DNA from: Psychrobacter sp. APC 3281
GTDB lineage: Bacteria; Pseudomonadota; Gammaproteobacteria; Pseudomonadales; Moraxellaceae
Assembly (NCBI RefSeq): GCF_030407815.1
Contig: NZ_JASDCS010000002.1
Location: 48,572 to 112,571 of the forward strand
Direction of reading: 5' to 3'
Length of the DNA: 64,000 bases
A model generated the notes under the pieces. That model had not been told where the DNA came from. It worked only from the letters and a program-made list of their open reading frames with translations, and did not search any database. Positions 38,292 to 48,246 of the stretch are shown here, piece by piece. Made by a program: the position numbers and the translations under genes. The stretch's first letter is position 1; every line of letters starts with the position of its first letter.

Positions 38292-39992
38292 ATGACATCA
38301 ACCACACCTGAGTATGACTATATTATTGTTGGAGCAGGCTCAGCAGGAAATGTGCTGGCCACGCGTCTGACCGAAGATGCCAGTATTAAAGTACTGCTAT
38401 TAGAAGCAGGTCGTCCAGATTATCGTTTTGATTTCCGCACGCAGATGCCAGCTGCGCTTGCCATGCCGCTACAAGGGACGACTTATAACTGGGGTTATAA
38501 GACAGATCCTGAACCCTATATGAATAACCGTGTCATGGACTGTGGCCGCGGCAAAGGGCTAGGTGGCTCATCACTGATTAATGGTATGTGCTACATCCGT
38601 GGTAATGCGTTAGATTTTGATGATTGGTCTAAAATAAAAGGCCTATCAGACTGGACGTATTCGGATTGCTTACCGTACTTTAAAAAGCTAGAAAACTGTG
38701 ACGCTGGCGAGAACGACTATCATGGCGTGGGCGGTCCTGTTGAAATGACTACCTCAAAGCCAGGAGTTAATCCACTGTTCCAAGCTATGATTGAAGCGGG
38801 CGTACAAGCTGGCTATCCACGTACCGAAGATCTAAACGGCTATCAGCAAGAAGGTTTTGGTCCGATGGATCGCTTTGTGACGCCTAACGGTCGCCGTGCT
38901 TCAACGGCTCGCGGCTATCTTGACCGTGCCAAACCGCGTAGCAATATCACGATTTTGACGGGTGCATTGACTGACGTAATTTTATTCGACGGCAAGCGCG
39001 CTGTCGGGGTCAAAGTCGAGCACGAAGGCCAGACCAAAAACTTCCATGCCGCTCGTGAAGTGATTGTCTCATCTGGTGCGATTGCCTCACCGCAACTACT
39101 GCAGCGTTCAGGTATCGGCCCTGGTCAGTGGTTAAAAGACGCTGGCGTGACTGAAATATTGGATCTGCCAGGTGTCGGTAATAACTTACAAGACCATTTA
39201 GAGCTATATATGCAGTATGAATGCAAACTACCAGTGTCAATCGCGCCTGCCAATAAATGGTGGAATAAGCCTGCGATTGGCGCAGAATGGTTGTTCAATG
39301 GCACAGGTCTTGGTGCGTCTAACCAATTCGAAGGTGGCGGTTTCATCCGTACGGATGAGAAGTTTACCCATCCAAATATTCAGTATCATTTCTTGCCATT
39401 AGCCGTACGCTACGATGGCCGCAGTGCTGTGAAATCACACAGCTTCCAAGCACACGTCGGCTCACTGCGCTCACCGAGCCGTGGTCGCGTCAAGCTAAAA
39501 TCACGTGATCCGAAAGCACATCCAAGTATCTTGTTTAACTATATGTCACATGATTCAGACTGGCAAGAGTTCCGTGCTGCAATGCGTATCACGCGTGAGA
39601 TCATGCATCAGCCAGCACTTGATCCTTATCGTGGTCGCGCGATTGCACCGACTGATGATCTTGTCACCGACGCCCAGTTAGATGAATACGTACGCAATCA
39701 TAGTGAGACGGCTTATCATCCATCTTGTACTTGTGCGATGGGTGAAGATAACGATTCGGTAGTAAACGGCGAAGGTCTGGTACATGGTATTGATGGCTTG
39801 CGAGTCGTCGATGCGTCTATCATGCCAAACATTATTAGTGGTAATCTCAATGCTACAACTATTATGTTGGCAGAAAAAATCGTCGATAAGATGAGAGGCG
39901 TACAGTTGCCACGTTCAACGGCAGATTATTATGTGGCCAATGGTGCACCGCTGCGATCAGAGCCAATGCGTGATTATCTCTCGACAGTGTAG
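38292..39992 (+). CDS. betA: Choline dehydrogenase
   Basis: A GMC-family flavoprotein that oxidises choline to betaine aldehyde and passes electrons to the respiratory chain. FAD motif [22 protein letters not shown] signature [20 protein letters not shown], and the active-site ends [13 protein letters not shown] and [20 protein letters not shown] are present. The ATG at 38280 is in frame, but TGGAG precedes the second ATG (38292) at good spacing, giving [14 protein letters not shown]. The product of 566 residues is the usual length. It lies 118 bp after betB. Confidence 0.95.
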   Translation: MTSTTPEYDYIIVGAGSAGNVLATRLTEDASIKVLLLEAGRPDYRFDFRTQMPAALAMPLQGTTYNWGYKTDPEPYMNNRVMDCGRGKGLGGSSLINGMCYIRGNALDFDDWSKIKGLSDWTYSDCLPYFKKLENCDAGENDYHGVGGPVEMTTSKPGVNPLFQAMIEAGVQAGYPRTEDLNGYQQEGFGPMDRFVTPNGRRASTARGYLDRAKPRSNITILTGALTDVILFDGKRAVGVKVEHEGQTKNFHAAREVIVSSGAIASPQLLQRSGIGPGQWLKDAGVTEILDLPGVGNNLQDHLELYMQYECKLPVSIAPANKWWNKPAIGAEWLFNGTGLGASNQFEGGGFIRTDEKFTHPNIQYHFLPLAVRYDGRSAVKSHSFQAHVGSLRSPSRGRVKLKSRDPKAHPSILFNYMSHDSDWQEFRAAMRITREIMHQPALDPYRGRAIAPTDDLVTDAQLDEYVRNHSETAYHPSCTCAMGEDNDSVVNGEGLVHGIDGLRVVDASIMPNIISGNLNATTIMLAEKIVDKMRGVQLPRSTADYYVANGAPLRSEPMRDYLSTV

Positions 39993-40051
39993 GCTGCGAT
40001 ATAAGCCTGCATACAGGATACTGAATAAATAACGATATGAGAAAATTTCAG

Positions 40052-40084
40052 CAAAAGGGCCTTTTCAAGTAGAGGCCTTTTCTA
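40052..40084 (+). terminator. Terminator-like hairpin between betA and betT
   Basis: AAAAGGGCCT and AGGCCTTTT pair across a short loop with one bulge; the T run is only four bases. It may reduce rather than stop transcription into betT. Confidence 0.55.
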
Positions 40085-40284
40085 TCAGCGCTAACGTATT
40101 AGAATAATGAATACCGTTCAGGTTGAATTTGTTTATAATTTTATTAGCTTTTTATTTATTGGTACTGCTTTGTCCGTCATGCGGTTGGTTCCACGTTATA
40201 CGGTTATAGATCATCAGTCTACTATTAGACGATGCCGGACAAAGCAATATCGGACCCTGTTTAATTTACCTATTGAGGTCTTTT

Positions 40285-42330
40285 ATGTACAGTTCGCCAT
40301 CACAAGATGTGACGAAACCTCTGACCCTAAACAAAACGGTGTTTTTGGGCTCAGCTATTATTTCTATTTTATTGATAATCTGGACCATCGCTTTTCCAGA
40401 TTATAGTGAGGCCTTATTGAGCGCGAGCATGACTTGGGTATCAGACAAGTTTGGCTGGTATTATATGTTGGTGGTTGCCGCTTATAGTATCTTTGCATTG
40501 TTTGTTGGTTTTTCTAAGTACGGTGATATAAAGCTTGGCCAAGACCACGAAAAAGCACAATTTCCGTTTTTAGCGTGGGCTGCCATGCTGTTTTCAGCGG
40601 GTATCGGTATTGACCTGTTGTTCTTTGGTGCCTCTGAGCCTTTGATGCATTATTTGACTCCGCATACTGGTCTAGAGCCTGCGAGTGCTGAGGCCATGCG
40701 CGAAGCACTTGCTCAGACTTTCTTACACTGGGGTCTACACGGTTGGGGTATTTATGCGCTGATCGGTATGGCGCTGGCTTACTTTGCTTATCGCAAAAAC
40801 ATGCCACTCGCGCTACGCTCGCCGCTAACACCGATATTTGGTGAACGTTTAATCAAAGGCTGGCTAGGCGATGGTATTGATACCTTTGGCGTCGTCTGTA
40901 CGTTGATGGGTATTGCGACCAGTTTGGGTATTGGGGTATTACAGGCAAATGCTGGCTTGACCCATGTGTTCGGTATCGAATCTAGCAAAACGGTTCAGGC
41001 GCTCATCATTGTAGGTGTTGTCGCGGCGGCTGCTATCTCTGCGATGACAGGTGTCGAAAAAGGCGTTCGTCGTCTATCTGAATTCAACATGTTGTCGTCA
41101 ATACTATTGTTGCTTGCCATATTGGTAATGGGCAATACGGTGTATCTATTAAATACCTTTACTCAAAATATCGGTCAATATTTTCAAACCATCATTTATA
41201 AAACCTTTGACGTTTATGCTTATGACGGTGCTGCTGGTGCCGAGTGGAAATCTTGGTGGACGATATTTTTCTGGGCATGGTGGGTTGCTTGGGCACCATT
41301 TGTCGGTCTATTTATTGCACGTATTAGCCGTGGCCGTACGTTGCGCGAGTTTGTATTTGGCGTGATGTTTATTCCGCTTGGTTTTATCTTCGCATGGTTC
41401 TCTATCTTTGGTAATTCAGCGATAGACTTGGTTGCCAATGGCGCAACAGAGCTTGGCGAAATCGCGGTCAATGATGCGGCAATGGGCATGTTTGCGCTGT
41501 TTGAGTACTTCCCTTACAGTGAGGTATTGTCATTTGCTGGTGTGGTTATTGGTCTTATTTTCTTTGTGACTTCTGCTGACTCAGGCGCGTTAGTACTAGC
41601 GAACTTGAGCTCAAGAGGTATGACCAATGATACCGATGCTCCTGTTTGGTTACGTCTGTTTTGGGCAGCAGCCACTGGTCTTATTACGTTAGGATTATTG
41701 TTTGCAGGTGGTTTTTCTTCACTACAGTCTGTCTCTGTCATTGCAGGTTTGCCATTCTCTATTATTCTTGTGCTTTACATGATGTCTATGTGGAAGTCGC
41801 TAAAAGAAGAAGGCAACAAGCGTAAAGCCAGTACAATCGGCACGGCAAATGTGTTGGACAGCGGGAAGAGCTGGAAAGCGCGCTTGCAACGTATTGTGAG
41901 CTTCCCAGGCCATGCACAGGTTGAAAAATTCTTGCATACGGTTGTGATGCCAGCGATGTCTGAGGTCGAAAAAGAGTTTAAAGCAGGTGGTCTCAAAACT
42001 TCGTTAGATACCAAAAACCTTGCTAGTATCGGTGAAGGTATCGATGCAGGCATGGATCAAGACAGTGGTCAGGTAGATGGTCTAAAACTGCGTGTCGGTC
42101 ATGGCGATGAAGATGACTTTATTTATGAAGTCAATCTGATTAAAGCTCATCGTCCTAACTTTACATTGAGCACATCTACCAAGCACGCAGAATACTACTA
42201 CCGTGCGGAAGTGTTCTTAAGTGAAGGCTCGCAAGAGTATGACTTGGTTGGCTACTCAAAAGAGCAAGTATTGGTTGATATCCTAAATCAGTACGAGCGC
42301 CATTTGCAGTATCTGCATTTAGAGCGTTAA
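40285..42330 (+). CDS. betT: BCCT-family choline/betaine transporter
   Basis: Sodium- or proton-driven uptake of choline or betaine. A TTG four codons upstream is in frame, but GAGG lies seven bases before the ATG at 40285, so the protein starts MYSSPSQDVTKPL (681 residues). Twelve membrane segments and the BCCT signature region WWVAWAPFVGLFIARISRGRT are visible. The cytosolic C-terminal tail of about 170 residues is the long osmosensing type seen in BetT of Pseudomonas and Acinetobacter. It follows betA and provides substrate to BetA/BetB. Confidence 0.93.
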   Translation: MYSSPSQDVTKPLTLNKTVFLGSAIISILLIIWTIAFPDYSEALLSASMTWVSDKFGWYYMLVVAAYSIFALFVGFSKYGDIKLGQDHEKAQFPFLAWAAMLFSAGIGIDLLFFGASEPLMHYLTPHTGLEPASAEAMREALAQTFLHWGLHGWGIYALIGMALAYFAYRKNMPLALRSPLTPIFGERLIKGWLGDGIDTFGVVCTLMGIATSLGIGVLQANAGLTHVFGIESSKTVQALIIVGVVAAAAISAMTGVEKGVRRLSEFNMLSSILLLLAILVMGNTVYLLNTFTQNIGQYFQTIIYKTFDVYAYDGAAGAEWKSWWTIFFWAWWVAWAPFVGLFIARISRGRTLREFVFGVMFIPLGFIFAWFSIFGNSAIDLVANGATELGEIAVNDAAMGMFALFEYFPYSEVLSFAGVVIGLIFFVTSADSGALVLANLSSRGMTNDTDAPVWLRLFWAAATGLITLGLLFAGGFSSLQSVSVIAGLPFSIILVLYMMSMWKSLKEEGNKRKASTIGTANVLDSGKSWKARLQRIVSFPGHAQVEKFLHTVVMPAMSEVEKEFKAGGLKTSLDTKNLASIGEGIDAGMDQDSGQVDGLKLRVGHGDEDDFIYEVNLIKAHRPNFTLSTSTKHAEYYYRAEVFLSEGSQEYDLVGYSKEQVLVDILNQYERHLQYLHLER

Positions 42331-42357
42331 TCAGACACACTTTTTAAGTAAAACTAT

Positions 42358-42391
42358 CCCCATAAGTTGCACGCAGCTTATGGGTTTTTTT
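42358..42391 (+). terminator. Terminator of the bet operon
   Basis: The stem CCCATAAG/CTTATGGG with a 10-base loop is followed by seven T. Confidence 0.9.
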
Positions 42392-42538
42392 ATGACTAAC
42401 TATTTATAAATAACTGTCATTTAAGTTGAAGATATATCCCAAATAAGTGGCAAACAAGCACCGCAAATATAAGGTAAAATTCCCTAAGATTAAATTGATC
42501 GACTGATACGCTGCAACGTATTAGCAAAGGATACATTT

Positions 42539-43027
42539 GTGACCAAATTAAAGTACATAGCGCATTACTCAGAACAGATTCAAACTCAAGCTGCTCAGCT
42601 TATAACTGATGGTAGGTTGGGCGAGTATCTGGAAAAAAAGTACCCGACTCAGCATCAAATCCAAAGCGACAAAGCGCTCTATCAATATATAAATGAGATA
42701 AAAACCCAATACATGCGTAAGATTGGTCAGCTATCAAATGTCAGTTATAGCAGTAAGCTCAAGGTTTTAAAACATGCCCTAGGTATCCATACGACGCAGT
42801 CACGCGTACAGGGCAGTAAGCTCAAATCGCACAATAGTATTACGGTAGCTAGCCTATTTAAAGACGCGCCGCCAGAGTTTTTGCGCATGATAGTGGTGCA
42901 CGAGCTTGCCCATTTCAAAGAGCATGAGCATAACAAAGCGTTTTATCAATTATGCTGCCATATGGAGCCTGAGTATCATCAATTTGAGCTGGATACGCGA
43001 CTGTGGTTACACTGGCGCGAGTTGTAG
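42539..43027 (+). CDS. YgjP-like zinc metallopeptidase (DUF45/M48-type)
   Basis: A cytosolic protein of 162 residues with the zinc motif HELAHFKEHEHNKAFYQLC (HExxH plus a further His). The arrangement and the C-terminal WLHWREL resemble YgjP/DUF45 metallopeptidases. The start codon is GTG, supported by CAAAGGATACATTT. The substrate is unknown. It is a single gene, followed by a repeat-rich spacer. Confidence 0.85.
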   Translation: MTKLKYIAHYSEQIQTQAAQLITDGRLGEYLEKKYPTQHQIQSDKALYQYINEIKTQYMRKIGQLSNVSYSSKLKVLKHALGIHTTQSRVQGSKLKSHNSITVASLFKDAPPEFLRMIVVHELAHFKEHEHNKAFYQLCCHMEPEYHQFELDTRLWLHWREL

Positions 43028-43033
43028 CCCTAA

Positions 43034-43140
43034 TATAGTCAAGTCTATATAAATCTGCTACATCGTCATCCTCGCTAAGCATACTAATGTATAACTTGCA
43101 CTCGGTTGCCTTGTACTACTTTTAAATTGAATCGACTATA
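43034..43140. repeat. Degenerate dispersed repeat, copy 1
   Basis: The 107-bp segment begins TATAGTC and ends GACTATA (7-bp inverted ends). Its right 70 bases (43071-43140, from CTCGCTAAGC to AATCGACTATA) match a second segment at 43925-43998 at roughly 70 per cent with one or two indels. It is probably a small non-coding dispersed element. Confidence 0.65.
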
Positions 43141-43230
43141 GTATGAATAACAACCTTAACAAGGTTCATAGTGATGTTAACAACAGCCACATAAATATCG
43201 TGTTCTTCTCTGTAGCAATCATCTGAGCCG

Positions 43231-43405
43231 CTAGGGCGTGTCCTCAATTCAATTGATCATATCTAAACGGGCTAAAAATGGCTAAATTTTGCCAAACATC
43301 GTTAAATAGCTGGTTAATATCCCGATATGATCTGCGCTATTTTCCTTGTTTGACTGCAATTTATCTCATTTTTATCACCATTTTTAAAATGAGGACACGC
43401 CCTAG
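43231..43405. mobile_element. MITE-like element, 175 bp, with perfect 16-bp terminal inverted repeats
   Basis: The ends CTAGGGCGTGTCCTCA (43231-43246) and its exact reverse complement (43390-43405) flank about 140 bases with no ORF. A fragment of the same right end recurs at 54097-54133. The IS family of the partner transposase cannot be decided here; no transposase is in the window. CTAG at both outer ends may include the target. Confidence 0.85.
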
Positions 43406-43459
43406 AATTACGTTATAATCCTAACCACACACGATATAGTCCATAAAAGGTTGTAAACA

Positions 43460-43882
43460 ATGATTAATACCAAAATATATAAAGCCATTTACACCTTAGC
43501 CGAAGAATTGTTAGAAGCGGATCGCAGAGGCAATCAAGAGAAATTTGATTCGCTGTATGCTGAACTAAATGCCATTTGTACCGATAATGAAGGCACTGAC
43601 AAAGACCACCCAGAACAATGGGAAACGCTCGCTGACTTCACAGAAGATTTGGACGCAGCACTGGTCATTTATGACAAAGCATTGGCCAAGGCTACTGCCA
43701 TTAACTCAAAAGATCATATGTCATCGATTGCTTTTTCTATGGCGGTGCTACAGCTTGAGACAGGTGAAAAAGAAGCCGCTATCCAAAGTCTGCAAAATGC
43801 CAAAATCACAGCCAATAAAATTGAAGACAAAGAGTTCAAGGTTGAGATTGATGAGATGCTTACTAAGTTGTTAGCTGAGTAG
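43460..43882 (+). CDS. TPR-like hypothetical protein
   Basis: A cytosolic helical protein of 140 residues. DLDAALVIYDKALAKATAIN and AVLQLETGEKEAAIQSLQNA have the helix-turn-helix spacing of tetratricopeptide repeats, two to three in all. No enzyme motif is visible. The ribosome site AAAAGGTTGTAAACA supports the start. It lies between the MITE and dispersed repeat copy 2, so its promoter region may be within or next to the mobile sequence. Confidence 0.72.
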   Translation: MINTKIYKAIYTLAEELLEADRRGNQEKFDSLYAELNAICTDNEGTDKDHPEQWETLADFTEDLDAALVIYDKALAKATAINSKDHMSSIAFSMAVLQLETGEKEAAIQSLQNAKITANKIEDKEFKVEIDEMLTKLLAE

Positions 43883-43924
43883 TTTTGATTATAGCCAATC
43901 CTCTACAAATTAAGTACGGTGCCA

Positions 43925-43998
43925 GTCTCGCCTAGCTTACTACTTGTACTACTTTCACTAGGCTTCCTTGTATCCAAGTTATATTGAATCGATTATAA
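43925..43998. repeat. Degenerate dispersed repeat, copy 2
   Basis: The stretch from GTCTCGCCTAGC to TTGAATCGATTATA matches copy 1 (43071-43140) with about 70 per cent identity. It ends 15 bases before the next start codon. Confidence 0.6.
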
Positions 43999-44013
43999 AT
44001 AGGGTAATCAGTT

Positions 44014-45168
44014 ATGCAAGACATACCTGTGGTAATCATTGGTGGTGGGTTGAGTGGATTATATGCTGCATTCTTATTAGAGCGAAAGGGCATAGCGTAT
44101 AGACTGTTAGAGGCGCGTGATACCTTGGGTGGTCGCATTGCAGTTGCTAAATATTCAGATGCACATGCTACTAATAACAGCGCTGATGTCGACCAAGCAG
44201 AATCAAGCTCGGCGTTTGACTTGGGACCGTCTTGGTTTTGGCCGGATTATCAAACGCAGTTAAGTAGTCTGATTGAGTCGTTGAATTTGTCACGTTTTGC
44301 GCAGTTTGAAGAAGGCGATATGATGGTTGAGCGCGCTGCCAACCAGCCACCTGTGCGTATGCAAGGTTACAAAAGCGCACCACCTTCTATGCGTCTAGTC
44401 GGTGGTATGGCTGCTTTAACTGATGCGCTATATGCTCGCCTAGATGCTAGTTGTATTATGACCAGTCAAACGGTAAGGCAGTTGAACAAGACGTCTCAAA
44501 ATATTGAAGTACAGAGCGAAGATACTTCTGGACATGTGAACGGACATGTGATGACGTTCCGCGCGCAGCATGTGCTACTTGCGTTACCGCCTCGATTGGT
44601 AGAAGGCCGGATATTATTTCAGCCAGCGCTACCGCAAGACTTAAGTGAACAGTGGCGCGAGACAGCTACTTGGATGGCGCCCCATGCCAAATACGTCGCT
44701 GTTTATGAGTCATCGTTTTGGCGAGATGCTGGTCTCTCGGGTGCCGCGCGCAGTGCGATAGGGCCGCTTACTGAGATACATGATGCCTCTACGCTAGAGG
44801 GCGATGGGGCATTGTTTGGTTTCTTTGGTGTTCCTGCTCAAGTACGACAGAGTGTCTCTGATACAGTGCTAAAAGAACATTGCCGTGCCCAGTTAGTGCG
44901 ACTATTTGGTACACAGGCAAGTACTACAAAAGCTGAATATCTCAAAGACTGGGCAAAAGACCCATTAACAGCGATGTCTGCTGATGCCAGCGGCAACGGT
45001 CATCATGCAGAAGCCCCGCCATCCAAACCAAAAATAGGCGTGTGGCAAGACTGTCTAACAGGTTGCGGTAGTGAGTGGTCAGCGCAGTTCCCTGGCTATG
45101 TCGCTGGGGCAATTGATGCAGCAACCGTCGCTGTACAAAGCTTACCTGCTACCATTTTGCGCCAGTAG
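44014..45168 (+). CDS. FAD-dependent oxidoreductase of the amine-oxidase fold
   Basis: The 384-residue flavoprotein has the Rossmann motif VVIIGGGLSGLYAAFLLERKG and the GG motif LLEARDTLGGRIAV at the N-terminus. The C-terminal FAD contact is GYVAGAIDAATVAVQSL. It has no signal peptide, so it is cytosolic. The protein is shorter than typical monoamine oxidases, and the substrate (amine, amino acid, or a carotenoid-like compound) cannot be inferred. It is 78 bp ahead of a DMT transporter gene in the same direction. Confidence 0.82.
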   Translation: MQDIPVVIIGGGLSGLYAAFLLERKGIAYRLLEARDTLGGRIAVAKYSDAHATNNSADVDQAESSSAFDLGPSWFWPDYQTQLSSLIESLNLSRFAQFEEGDMMVERAANQPPVRMQGYKSAPPSMRLVGGMAALTDALYARLDASCIMTSQTVRQLNKTSQNIEVQSEDTSGHVNGHVMTFRAQHVLLALPPRLVEGRILFQPALPQDLSEQWRETATWMAPHAKYVAVYESSFWRDAGLSGAARSAIGPLTEIHDASTLEGDGALFGFFGVPAQVRQSVSDTVLKEHCRAQLVRLFGTQASTTKAEYLKDWAKDPLTAMSADASGNGHHAEAPPSKPKIGVWQDCLTGCGSEWSAQFPGYVAGAIDAATVAVQSLPATILRQ

Positions 45169-45245
45169 CTATTAGGGTGCTGCTATAAGTTATTACAAAG
45201 GCCATCCAACATGACTCAAAAATTCATCATCCAATAGGATAGTCG

Positions 45246-46184
45246 ATGAATGACTCGCTCAAACAAACCAGTACTCAAAAGACCACTTGGCTGGTGCCTT
45301 TTGTTTGTCTACTGGCAGGCGGCGCACTCACTGGTATCTCGACCAATGTGGCAAAGTACGCTATCGATGTCGGTCTGACCCCATTAGGATTTTTGTTTTG
45401 GTCGATTACTGGTGCTGCTGTTATTTTATTACTAGTAGCGCTCATCAAAAAAGAACTCCCTCCTCTTAATGCGCGCAGCTTAGAGTATTACTTTGTCGCG
45501 GCGCTTGTCAGTGTTGCGGCCGCCAACTTGCTATTATTTTCTGCTATTCCTCATGTGGGCGCAGGTTTCGTCGCCTTAATCCTTTCATTGCCGCCACTGC
45601 TAACTTATCTTGGTGCGCTGTTACTACGTATAGAGCAATTTTATATTGTCCGTGCGCTTGGGGTCATCGCGGCACTCATCGGGGCAGGAGCATTAGTCGT
45701 ACATCAATTCACGGCGCCAGATTCTAGTGTGTTTTGGATTTTAATCGCGCTTTGTGGTCCAGTGCTACTCGCTATTGGCAATATATATCGGACGTTACGC
45801 TGGCCTGATAATGCGTCTTCTGGTGCACTCGCTCCAGGTATGTTGCTTGCGGCAGCGATGCTGCTAGGTTTATTCGGTATGATCTCAGACTTCTCTATTG
45901 CTGTACCTTTAGAGAATTGGTTGCCGCTAAGCATGATAGCTACACAAGCAGGCGTATTTGCTGGACAGTTTTTACTGTTATTCCTATTGCAAAAGACAGG
46001 TGGGCCTGTGTTGCTAAGTTTGTTAGGTGCGGTAGGGGCTATTGTCGGCGTACCTGTCGCTATTTTTTTGCAAGGGGAGAGTCCACCAGAAGGTTTATTT
46101 TTAGGTGCGACTTTAATTGCTATTGGCGTGTCGTTGGTGACATGGGGCGGTGTAAAAATAGCAAGAGTAAAAGAAGAGGTTTAA
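45246..46184 (+). CDS. DMT superfamily (EamA) transporter
   Basis: The 312-residue inner-membrane protein has ten hydrophobic segments in two EamA repeats of about 140 residues. The substrate is unknown; EamA proteins export amino acids and other metabolites. It follows the flavoprotein gene in the same direction and may share its transcript. The ribosome site is weak (AGGATAGTCG). Confidence 0.88.
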   Translation: MNDSLKQTSTQKTTWLVPFVCLLAGGALTGISTNVAKYAIDVGLTPLGFLFWSITGAAVILLLVALIKKELPPLNARSLEYYFVAALVSVAAANLLLFSAIPHVGAGFVALILSLPPLLTYLGALLLRIEQFYIVRALGVIAALIGAGALVVHQFTAPDSSVFWILIALCGPVLLAIGNIYRTLRWPDNASSGALAPGMLLAAAMLLGLFGMISDFSIAVPLENWLPLSMIATQAGVFAGQFLLLFLLQKTGGPVLLSLLGAVGAIVGVPVAIFLQGESPPEGLFLGATLIAIGVSLVTWGGVKIARVKEEV

Positions 46185-46375
46185 TAAGTGTGTATAGGCG
46201 ATAGCATTAAACTATAGAGTTATTAAAACCGTTACTTCCTAATGCGCACTTCTTATCTCGCTCTGGTTATCAGTATCTAGCTTATCAATACCTGCTATGA
46301 CTCAATAATTGGTTACGATTAACTTAAATCACTTTTTGTGGATATGATAAAAAAGGAGTATAAGTATCGTGGTTA

Positions 46376-48157
46376 TTGTTGTCATGGACTCAGGCTATGA
46401 ATGCAGCCACGCGTTATCGATTATTAAACAATTTTACGATTCTCATTAGTGTCATCGGGGTAGCGATTGCCTTGTTAGATAGTGGTTTTACACTACCGAC
46501 GTGGCTCCAGCAAGTATTCCATATTTTCTATTTGGTCATCATCTTCCTTAGTTTTATGGTGACCGCTGGTCGTTACATCTATACCAAAAAGCCATTAACG
46601 CTTAATAAAGTCGCCATCTTTGACGCGCTGACTAGCATTGCCATTATCATTTTATTGACCGCGCATTTTACGGACTTAGTACGTTCGGGTCTATCTGCTG
46701 CCGTTGATGGCTTTGTCGCGATAAAGATAGCGGTGTTTGTCACCTTCGTCCGCGAACTCTCCGATCATAATTTCAATCTCAATCGTACCTTTCTACATCC
46801 TGCCCAGTTTTTTATTCTAAGCTTTTTAGTCGTGGTGCTGGTTGGTGCCTTGCTATTGATGATGCCCAATGCGACGACGCAGCCGCTGTCTTTTGTGGAT
46901 GCGCTTTTTACTGCGACCAGTGCGGTTTGTGTGACGGGACTTATCGTAGTGGATACTGCCACCTATTTTACGACTTTTGGCCAAGTCATTATTATGGGTC
47001 TGATACAAATTGGCGGCTTAGGTATTTTGACCTTTGTGACCTATTTTAGTTATTTCTTTAAGGGCGGTGTCAGTTATGAGACGCAAGCCAGCATCAGTGA
47101 GATGTCTTATATGCGCGGTATGGGTGATGTGGTGTCGACACTCAAGTCTATCTTATACGTCACATTTGCGGTCGAGGCGGTAGCGGCTGCGCTGATTTAT
47201 ATCAGTATTTATGACATACCCAATATGGATTGGTCTGAGCAGCTATTTTTTTCAGTCTTTCATGCGATTTCTGCTTTTTGCAATGCTGGATTTTCGACCT
47301 TTAGTGCTGGCTTGTATGATGATTCACTACGTTTTAATTATTCACTACAGCTGATTCTGGCGATGACATTTATCTTCGGTGGTATGGGTTTTACCATCGT
47401 GGTCAATGTGCTTAGGTATTTACGTTATCGTGCTCAGCGGCTGATAAATCGTCATGATCAACGCTACATCTATCAGCCTTGGTTACTTAATATCAATAGC
47501 CGTATTACTTTGATTACTACAGGTGCATTACTACTAGTCGGTCTTATTGGGGTGATGATATTTGAATACAATAATGTGCTCGCTGACCACACGAGCTTCC
47601 TTGGCAAGCTCGTAACCGGGTTTTTTACGGCGGCTACCCCGCGTACCGCAGGATTTAATGTCATTGATATGGGTGAGCTTACGTTTCCAACGGTAATGCT
47701 GACGATATTTCTGATGTGGATTGGTGCGTCGCCAAACTCGACAGGTGGTGGTATTAAGACCAGTACCTTTGCGATTGCGCTATTGAATACATTAAGCCTA
47801 GCGCGTGGTCAGACCAAGATAGAGGTGTTTAAACGGGAAATTGCTGAGATTTCAGTTCGCCGTGCATTTTCTATTATGTGGCTGTCGCTACTGGTCATCG
47901 GTACGGGCGTGACACTCATCAGTTATGATCAGCCAGAGCTTGATTTGATTAAAGTGGTGTTTGAGTGCTTCTCAGCTTATAGCACGGTGGGCCTAAGTTT
48001 AAACCTGACAGCAGACTTATCAGATTTTAGTAAAATAGTAGTTTCGGTCATTATGTTCGTTGGCCGCGTCAGTATGCTGACGATATTTATCGCACTGCTT
48101 AAAAATATGCGCCAACGTAATTATCGCTATCCTACGGAAGAAATTACGATTAACTAA
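46376..48157 (+). CDS. TrkH/KtrB-type potassium uptake channel subunit
   Basis: The 593-residue membrane protein has four pore loops, each with the filter glycine: TSAVCVTGLIVVD, SAFCNAGFSTFS, ATPRTAGFNVID and YSTVGLSLNLT. KtrB proteins are usually near 450 residues; here about 130 residues with three or four extra TM segments precede the first pore domain. The frame opens at TTG (46376), but an ATG at 46397 (MNAATRYRLLNNF) is an alternative. A good ribosome site at 46355 instead suits an overlapping out-of-frame GTG at 46369. The KtrA-like gene follows after 89 bp. The stop is in a 22-bp tandem repeat. Confidence 0.9.
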   Translation: MLSWTQAMNAATRYRLLNNFTILISVIGVAIALLDSGFTLPTWLQQVFHIFYLVIIFLSFMVTAGRYIYTKKPLTLNKVAIFDALTSIAIIILLTAHFTDLVRSGLSAAVDGFVAIKIAVFVTFVRELSDHNFNLNRTFLHPAQFFILSFLVVVLVGALLLMMPNATTQPLSFVDALFTATSAVCVTGLIVVDTATYFTTFGQVIIMGLIQIGGLGILTFVTYFSYFFKGGVSYETQASISEMSYMRGMGDVVSTLKSILYVTFAVEAVAAALIYISIYDIPNMDWSEQLFFSVFHAISAFCNAGFSTFSAGLYDDSLRFNYSLQLILAMTFIFGGMGFTIVVNVLRYLRYRAQRLINRHDQRYIYQPWLLNINSRITLITTGALLLVGLIGVMIFEYNNVLADHTSFLGKLVTGFFTAATPRTAGFNVIDMGELTFPTVMLTIFLMWIGASPNSTGGGIKTSTFAIALLNTLSLARGQTKIEVFKREIAEISVRRAFSIMWLSLLVIGTGVTLISYDQPELDLIKVVFECFSAYSTVGLSLNLTADLSDFSKIVVSVIMFVGRVSMLTIFIALLKNMRQRNYRYPTEEITIN

Positions 48158-48193
48158 TCCGTCGCAAACAGTTAATTAAACCGTCGTAAACAG
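48150..48193 (+). repeat. 22-bp tandem repeat across the ktrB stop codon
   Basis: Units 48150-48171 and 48172-48193 agree at 19 of 22 bases. The TAA stop (48155-48157) is in unit 1. Confidence 0.92.
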
Positions 48194-48246
48194 ACTGAGT
48201 CGTTCTTAATAAATAGCAAAAAATATTAAAAAAGGTTGTTTAAGTT

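Noticed and set aside
40107..40406. 99-codon frame overlapping the betT start
   Set aside because: It is out of frame with betT over its second half and has no independent support; the betT ribosome site and N-terminus are clear.
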